This document shows, one piece after another, positions 58,721-64,000 of a DNA stretch of 64,000 nt (position 1 is its first letter; every line of letters begins with the position of its first letter). Location: positions 62,001 through 126,000 of the forward strand of contig CAYQOM010000003.1 in the NCBI GenBank assembly GCA_964419145.1. The letters are read 5' to 3'. Source of the stretch: UBA2336 sp964419145. Lineage in GTDB: Bacteria; Bacteroidota; Bacteroidia; Cytophagales; Cyclobacteriaceae. The position numbers were made by a program, and so were the translations under genes. The notes below the pieces were generated by a model. It was not told the origin of the DNA. It made no database searches and saw nothing but the letters and a program-made list of their open reading frames with translations.

Positions 58721-60136
58721 CTATTTTTTTATTTCAGAAAGCCCCTTTTCCTCAGCTATTTTGCGCATAAAGGCTAAGGCTTCCTCCCTATCGTTCCGGA
58801 TTTCCCCCTCCAGAATGGCTTCCTTAATCCGGTCTTTAATTTCGCCAACAATAGGCCCAGGAGCTAACTTGAAAATACGAATAATCTCATCACCGGTAAC
58901 GGGGGGTTGAAAATTCCGAATCTGATCCTTTTCCTCAACCTCGGCCATTTTCTTCTCCACCAGGTCGAAGTTCTTCAGAAAACGATCAACCTTCAACATG
59001 TTTTTGGAGGTGATATCCGCCCGGCATAGTTTCATCAGGTCATCAATATCATCACCGGCATCAAACAATAACCTGCGTATGGCCGAATTAGTCACTTCTT
59101 TTGCCAACGGTATCGGACGCAAATGTAACCGCACCAGGTTTTGCACCTTCACCATCTTTTCATTCATTGGGAGTTTCATTCTGCGGAAAATCCCGGGCAC
59201 CATGCGTGCACCTTTGTCTTCATGTCCGTGAAACGTCCAGCCATGTTCTTTGTCGTACCGTTTGGTTTGCGGCTTGGCGATGTCGTGCAGAATAGCCGCC
59301 CACCGTAACCATAAATCATCAGAAACTTTTGCCACATTATCCAATACCTGCAGTGTGTGAAAGAAATTATCCTTATGCGCACGATTGCCCACATACTCTA
59401 CCCCATGAAGCAGTACGAGTTCAGGGAAGAAAATTTTGAGCAGTCCACAATGAAACAATAACTTAAAACCATACGAGGGCACCGGACTTAAAATAATTTT
59501 GTTGAGTTCATCCGTGATGCGCTCCTGCGAAACAATTTTGATGCGCTCCGCCTGACTGATCATGGCTTCGTATGTATCGGGATCAATGTCGTAACCGAGT
59601 TGAGAAGCAAACCGTGCGGCCCGCATCATGCGCAAGGGATCATCCGAAAACGTAACAACCGGATCAACCGGAGTACGGATGATTTTTCGCTTCATATCCG
59701 CTACTCCATCGAATGGATCAATCAGGTTACCAAACGTTTCTTTATTCAAGCTTATCGCCAGCGCGTTGATCGTGAAGTCTCGCCTGACCTGATCGTCTTC
59801 CAATGTGCCATCCTCCACAATCGGCTTCCGTGAATCACCGCGGTAAGATTCCTTTCGTGCCCCTACAAACTCGAGGTTAAAATCGTGATACGGAATATGA
59901 GCCGTTCCAAAATTTTTATAGACATGAACCTGTACATCTGACCCCAATGCTTTCGCCACAGCTTCAGCCAGTCTTATACCACTGCCCACACAAACAAAAT
60001 CTACATCAGAGGTTTTCCGGTTCAGGATCAGGTCGCGAACAAAGCCGCCCACCACATAGGTTTGCAGCTGAAGCTGATCAGCCGTTTCTCCGATTATCTT
60101 GAATATGGGATGAGTTAAGGACGCTGCGTAGTTCAT
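58721..60136 (-). CDS. cca: CCA-adding-type tRNA nucleotidyltransferase with HD domain
   Basis: 471 residues. N-terminal polymerase head with VGGFVRDLILNRKTSDVDFVCVG (GxGxxR and DxD), middle RFASQLGYDID, and an HD domain (FFHTLQVLDNVA...WAAILHDIAKP). Class II CCA enzymes add CCA to tRNA 3' ends; some relatives are poly(A) polymerases. The nearby tRNAs lack encoded CCA, so a CCA enzyme is needed. It precedes the sigma gene in the same direction with 17 bp between. Confidence 0.9.
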   Translation of the reverse strand: MNYAASLTHPIFKIIGETADQLQLQTYVVGGFVRDLILNRKTSDVDFVCVGSGIRLAEAVAKALGSDVQVHVYKNFGTAHIPYHDFNLEFVGARKESYRGDSRKPIVEDGTLEDDQVRRDFTINALAISLNKETFGNLIDPFDGVADMKRKIIRTPVDPVVTFSDDPLRMMRAARFASQLGYDIDPDTYEAMISQAERIKIVSQERITDELNKIILSPVPSYGFKLLFHCGLLKIFFPELVLLHGVEYVGNRAHKDNFFHTLQVLDNVAKVSDDLWLRWAAILHDIAKPQTKRYDKEHGWTFHGHEDKGARMVPGIFRRMKLPMNEKMVKVQNLVRLHLRPIPLAKEVTNSAIRRLLFDAGDDIDDLMKLCRADITSKNMLKVDRFLKNFDLVEKKMAEVEEKDQIRNFQPPVTGDEIIRIFKLAPGPIVGEIKDRIKEAILEGEIRNDREEALAFMRKIAEEKGLSEIKK

Positions 60137-60187
60137 GTAAACCTGAAAAACTCAAATTTACAGATAAATCGTGGGCTAACCTGATTG

Positions 60188-61207
60188 CTAATCTTTAATA
60201 AAAGTCGGGCAAGGAATGAGTTTTTCCTTTTTCTTATTCTTCGTACGCAAACTGGCCGCCAACCGGTACTTCACCCCGATTTCATGGGCGCCTCCACCGA
60301 TTGGTCCGAGTTCGGAGATGGTTAGATCATAGCTATAGCTGATCTCAATTTTTTCAAGATGGAAACCCAACACCACCACCATGGCATCCTGACTAATGTT
60401 ATCACTCACATTTTGTTGTATGGGAATTCCCCGATACCACAACCCCAATACCACTGGTTCGTAAAGGAAGTACGTTCCAATATCCAACTGATCGAACATA
60501 CCTTGATTTTTATACACAAATGAGGGCATGATGGCTGCTACCCGATCGCGCTTTAACATACCTTGATACAACGGAATGCGTATCCCTCCATGAATAGTTG
60601 TCTTGATTGGGATAATAGCCTCCTCATCAATCATTGACCGGTTGGGGCGATTCAAATGCGATGCGGAGAAGCCAAGCCATAACCTACGACTGTAAATTAA
60701 AGCGCCTGCCCCAAAATCAAAGTAAGTCGCGCTCTGTATGTTGTTGTAATCGCCACTTGGTGGTGGGTCACCATTTCGATCAAACTCAAGTTGATCGCTG
60801 AAAATCAATTTATTGAAATCAATGTTTCGGTTACCCACACCGAAATTCAATCCAGAAGAAAAAACAAATTTATCCGACACGTTCACCCGGTAGGCATACT
60901 GTAAATTTATCTGTGTGGATTTCAGTCCAGCAGTTCCGGCCTTGTCCACCATAGCCAAAATCCCAAACCCACTGTTCAGGTAATCAATACTGAAATCGTA
61001 CGAGAAAGCATACGTAACATACCCACGTGTAATATTGGGCCACTGGTTACGATGGTTGGCAATGAAGCGTTGATCGTTACCAGTACCACTGAAAGCCGGA
61101 TTGAGGTACAATGGTGCCGCATAGTACTGCGAGAATTCAGGATCTTGCGCCTGAACCAACTGGCTTACAAACAATAGAAAAGCAATATATAATCCACGCT
61201 GCATCAT
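60188..61207 (-). CDS. PorP/SprF-family type IX secretion membrane protein
   Basis: 339 residues with a signal peptide (LLFVSQLVQAQ) and the family start DPEFSQYYAAPLYLNPAFSG. Then many beta strands of an outer-membrane barrel. PorP/SprF proteins partner with the type IX system and are often encoded right after a type B substrate, as here. The start overlaps the stop of that substrate by ATGA, so the pair is translationally coupled. Confidence 0.93.
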   Translation of the reverse strand: MMQRGLYIAFLLFVSQLVQAQDPEFSQYYAAPLYLNPAFSGTGNDQRFIANHRNQWPNITRGYVTYAFSYDFSIDYLNSGFGILAMVDKAGTAGLKSTQINLQYAYRVNVSDKFVFSSGLNFGVGNRNIDFNKLIFSDQLEFDRNGDPPPSGDYNNIQSATYFDFGAGALIYSRRLWLGFSASHLNRPNRSMIDEEAIIPIKTTIHGGIRIPLYQGMLKRDRVAAIMPSFVYKNQGMFDQLDIGTYFLYEPVVLGLWYRGIPIQQNVSDNISQDAMVVVLGFHLEKIEISYSYDLTISELGPIGGGAHEIGVKYRLAASLRTKNKKKEKLIPCPTFIKD

Positions 61208-64000
61208 CTGATCAAATGAATATCGCCTGTACGGGTAATGCTGTTTCCATTCTCATACTTAGCCGTTATTTTATACACATACACATCCTGCTGGCAGAGT
61301 GCTCCTTTATAATAACCATCCCAACCTACTTCCGCATTGTTCGTCTCGAACAACAATTCACCCCAACGGTTAAATACCATCATATTGAACTCTACCACGC
61401 CTCGCATCAAGGGTAAAAACACATCGTTGCGACCATCACCGGTACCGGGGCCTGAACGCCCGGGTGAGAAAGCATTGGGAATTAACAACTGCGACCCTTT
61501 TTCCACACGCACTGCCGATTGAAGTGTCGTTGTATCTGCACAGCCTGATGAATTGGAGGCGATCAGGGTGATGTCGTAAATTCCTTCTTCCGTATAATCA
61601 TGAATGGGTTCGTATACCGTTGATGTTGTGCCATCACCAAAATCCCATAGGTAACTGGATGCGCCAAAGCTTCTGTTACTTGTGTACAGCCTGTCGCCCG
61701 GAATAAACACCACCTGGGGCATGATGACAAAGAGTGCGGTTGGACTTTCGTACACTTCTATGATAGCCGTTTTGGTAATTTGAACCGTTTGACCCGTTGC
61801 GTTGCTGGCTGAAAGTGTTACCGAATAAATTCCCGGTCGCGTATAGGTGTACACCGGATTAATGGCGCGCGATGTGCCTTCATTTGTTCCAAACTCCCAA
61901 TAGTAAGTTGTTGGATCAGCAAATTGCGATTGATTCGTAAACGTAACGGTTAATGGTGCACAGCCTGCAGCAGGATCATAGGTAAACTCAAGTATGGGCG
62001 GAATGGGATTGATGGTAACCGTAACCGATTGCTGCTGAACGCAAATGTTGTTCGTTACCGTGAGCATGATGGTGTACGTGCCATACGTGGCATAGGTATG
62101 TGATCCTGGGTTTACAACAGAAGACGATGTTCCGTCTCCAAAATCCCATTCGTATTGCCATGGACCTGCTGTTGTGTTGTTGGTGATGGTTACCGTTGAA
62201 TTTGGAAGTGTTTGTGTACCCGGTGTGGCTGTAAAATCGACAACGATGTTATCAAAGATCGGTACCGTAAAAAGTCGCTCGATTATTCCACTTTGACAGT
62301 TGGCAAAATTTCGCGTTTGTAAGGTAACGCGAACATCCTGTTGCGTGGCCGTGCGGTTGAAATCAAAATCCAATATGGCGTTGGCTGATGTTGTACTGGA
62401 AATAATCACTCCATTTACTTCTATTATCCAGGTGTATTCTGGTAATCCCTTTTGCTCCGCCTCGAAACGCATGAGCATATGATTGCAATCAAACGCCAAC
62501 GTATCGGAAATAAAGTCAGAAGAAGGTATCGGTGCAATGCGTATGGTTCGGGTTGAGTCTCTGAAGCAACCAGTATTCAAAGTCGCGCGAAGCGTTACCT
62601 GAAAATCTTTGATTACCTGTGTGGTATTTTCAAACAAGTAACTAAACGAAGGTATTGTTCCCGTACTGATGTCATCCAACACACCATTTGCATCACTCAC
62701 TAACCATCGGTATTCAGAGGGGTTAAGCGCCTGTGTTGAATTATCGACAGAAAAGTTTACGGTTTGCGGAGAGCAATTCGTGTCGAACGGAGAATAGTTT
62801 GTAGAGATGAAACCCGATTGTGGCCCGGGAAACACGGTAATCGTAATCGGTGCCGATATGCGTTCACACCCATCAACGGTTACCACACGTAAGCGAATCT
62901 GGTAATCTTTGTTGACTGTACCGAAGTTATCAAAATCGCGAATGAATTGATTTGAAAAACCCGGGTCGGTTGGTCGTTGAATGGAGTCTTCCTGAAAACC
63001 CGAACCCGAATCCACTTCCCAAATAAAACGATCGATGGTTGCTGGTTGTCCGCCTACTGAATTATTGGTGAACGTAACGCGCAACACACTGCACCCTGAA
63101 GTGATATCAGAAACAAATGCAGCATTCGGAAGCGGATCAACTACTACGGTTTGCACAATCATTTCTGAACAGCCTCCCTGATCGGTTGTTACGCGCAGCG
63201 CAACCTCATAACTTCCGGCTGGGCCAAGATTGTGCGTAAAGTTTCGCTGATTATCCAATGCAGTATCTTTGGTAAACGTTACGCCATCGTAATCCATATC
63301 CCACTCCCACAACACCATTTGCTGCCCATTAACTGAGTTGTGCGTGCTGATGTCTGTAAAAGAAGTTTCAGATCCTTCACAAACTTCATTGAATGTAAAC
63401 CCGGGATCAGGCTTGTTCCATACCTGAATCTGTATTTCATCAATGCTTTCGCAGGAGGTCACGTTATCACGAATAACCAACCGTGCCCGGTAGATACCCG
63501 GATTCAAATAGCTTTCATCAAACGGACCGAGTTGGGTGTTGGAAAATCCGGCAGCAGGTTCACGTCTTATGAGCGCGTTCGTTTCATCATAAAACTCCCA
63601 ACGCCATTGCGTTTCCGGGGTAATGGTTCCTACTGAAACATCTGCCAATCGCGCATTGAATGTGGTGAAAGGTGCATTGGCTTCCTGGCAAAAATCCGGA
63701 GCTATGGGATTTCCGCTTAAATCCTGCACCTGAATTTGTGCCACCAACGAAGGCGAAATGGTTACGGTGCTTTCAAAAATCACCTCGCAGTTTCCGGCTG
63801 CATTGGCATCGCGAACGGTTAGCCGGATAAGTTTCTGACCAGAGGTTGGATAACTGAATGTCGGATTGGTTTGCGAACTGGTGCCCAAGGGTGCTCCTGC
63901 ACCCGTGTTGTTATCATAAAACTGCCAATTGTAAACGAAGTTTGCTCCTGCTATGCCTGGCGTTTCATTATCAAAGTAGATGTCATCTCCAATACAAAAG
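61204..64000 (-). CDS. Large PKD-repeat protein with T9SS type B (gliding-motility) C-terminus, partial
   Basis: The frame is open from 61204 to the right edge, at least 930 residues, and its true start lies outside. The visible part is PKD/Ig-like repeats (e.g. YEWDFGDGTSSSVVNPGSHTYA, YLWDFGDGTTSTVYEPIHDY). It ends with the CHU_C/gliding-motility C-terminal domain (IPNAFSPG, DVFLPLMRGVVEFNMMVFNRWGELLFE, YKGALCQQDVYVYKITA). That domain directs export by the type IX system. It probably forms a surface adhesin or motility filament with the PorP/SprF partner downstream. Confidence 0.93.
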   Translation of the reverse strand, partial: FCIGDDIYFDNETPGIAGANFVYNWQFYDNNTGAGAPLGTSSQTNPTFSYPTSGQKLIRLTVRDANAAGNCEVIFESTVTISPSLVAQIQVQDLSGNPIAPDFCQEANAPFTTFNARLADVSVGTITPETQWRWEFYDETNALIRREPAAGFSNTQLGPFDESYLNPGIYRARLVIRDNVTSCESIDEIQIQVWNKPDPGFTFNEVCEGSETSFTDISTHNSVNGQQMVLWEWDMDYDGVTFTKDTALDNQRNFTHNLGPAGSYEVALRVTTDQGGCSEMIVQTVVVDPLPNAAFVSDITSGCSVLRVTFTNNSVGGQPATIDRFIWEVDSGSGFQEDSIQRPTDPGFSNQFIRDFDNFGTVNKDYQIRLRVVTVDGCERISAPITITVFPGPQSGFISTNYSPFDTNCSPQTVNFSVDNSTQALNPSEYRWLVSDANGVLDDISTGTIPSFSYLFENTTQVIKDFQVTLRATLNTGCFRDSTRTIRIAPIPSSDFISDTLAFDCNHMLMRFEAEQKGLPEYTWIIEVNGVIISSTTSANAILDFDFNRTATQQDVRVTLQTRNFANCQSGIIERLFTVPIFDNIVVDFTATPGTQTLPNSTVTITNNTTAGPWQYEWDFGDGTSSSVVNPGSHTYATYGTYTIMLTVTNNICVQQQSVTVTINPIPPILEFTYDPAAGCAPLTVTFTNQSQFADPTTYYWEFGTNEGTSRAINPVYTYTRPGIYSVTLSASNATGQTVQITKTAIIEVYESPTALFVIMPQVVFIPGDRLYTSNRSFGASSYLWDFGDGTTSTVYEPIHDYTEEGIYDITLIASNSSGCADTTTLQSAVRVEKGSQLLIPNAFSPGRSGPGTGDGRNDVFLPLMRGVVEFNMMVFNRWGELLFETNNAEVGWDGYYKGALCQQDVYVYKITAKYENGNSITRTGDIHLIR

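Overview
This window is a stretch of a Bacteroidota chromosome, most likely from the order Cytophagales. The evidence is family-level: a PorP/SprF membrane protein beside a giant PKD-repeat protein with a type B type-IX-secretion C-terminus, a TonB-dependent receptor paired with a DUF4249 lipoprotein, BatB/BatC, a fused alpha/beta 2-oxoacid dehydrogenase E1, Bacteroidota-type -7 boxes (TAnnTTTG), and little use of Shine-Dalgarno sequences. No species can be named from sequence reading alone.

Layout. 1-3.4 kb: minus-strand operon kdsC-kdsA-SLC13 transporter-cysC, joining Kdo synthesis to sulfate uptake and activation. 3.5-6.3 kb: penicillin-acylase-family enzyme and a small membrane protein. 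6.4-17.9 kb: an accessory stress/cold cluster with two AraC-type regulators, a membrane fatty-acid desaturase, two ice-binding (DUF3494) proteins (one truncated), two CsbD proteins, an OmpA protein and several small membrane proteins. The paralogues are arranged as mirror images: CsbD-IBP-AraC on the minus strand, then AraC-IBP-CsbD on the plus strand, around the desaturase. 18.0-24.8 kb: a tRNA cluster (Ser, Arg, Pro) interrupted by a 6.4-kb integrated element bounded by 19-bp direct repeats. The element carries a tyrosine recombinase, an excisionase-like HTH protein, a RecA/AAA-type ATPase, an iteron-like inverted-repeat region, two zinc-ribbon proteins and two glycine-rich or tail-anchored membrane proteins.

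24.9-38.5 kb: housekeeping genes: batB-batC, thiolase, a MORN-repeat protein, purC, a STAS protein, rnz, a queuosine-precursor transporter, an rRNA/tRNA methyltransferase, a BamA/TamA-type outer-membrane protein, a fused E1 dehydrogenase and hsp20. 38.6-46.6 kb: DUF4249/TonB receptor pair, M20 amidohydrolase, hemolysin III, ArsC/Spx and DUF885 peptidase. 46.8-54.6 kb: a complete minus-strand trp operon (trpE-G-D-C-F-B-[DUF1684]-A). It is preceded by a leader peptide with three tandem Trp codons and an intrinsic terminator, a textbook attenuator, lying 6 bp behind a ribosomal protein THX gene. 54.7-64 kb: small conserved proteins, GNAT, SRP RNA, transaldolase, ftsE, an ECF sigma/anti-sigma pair, a CCA-type nucleotidyltransferase, PorP/SprF and the T9SS type B PKD protein.

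The most interesting items are the trp attenuator, the integrated element (unusual recombinase active site, iteron hairpin, membrane proteins resembling tailless-phage proteins), and the mirror-duplicated stress/cold cluster with a shared inverted-repeat control region. Several dispersed palindromic repeats sit directly against gene starts or stops.
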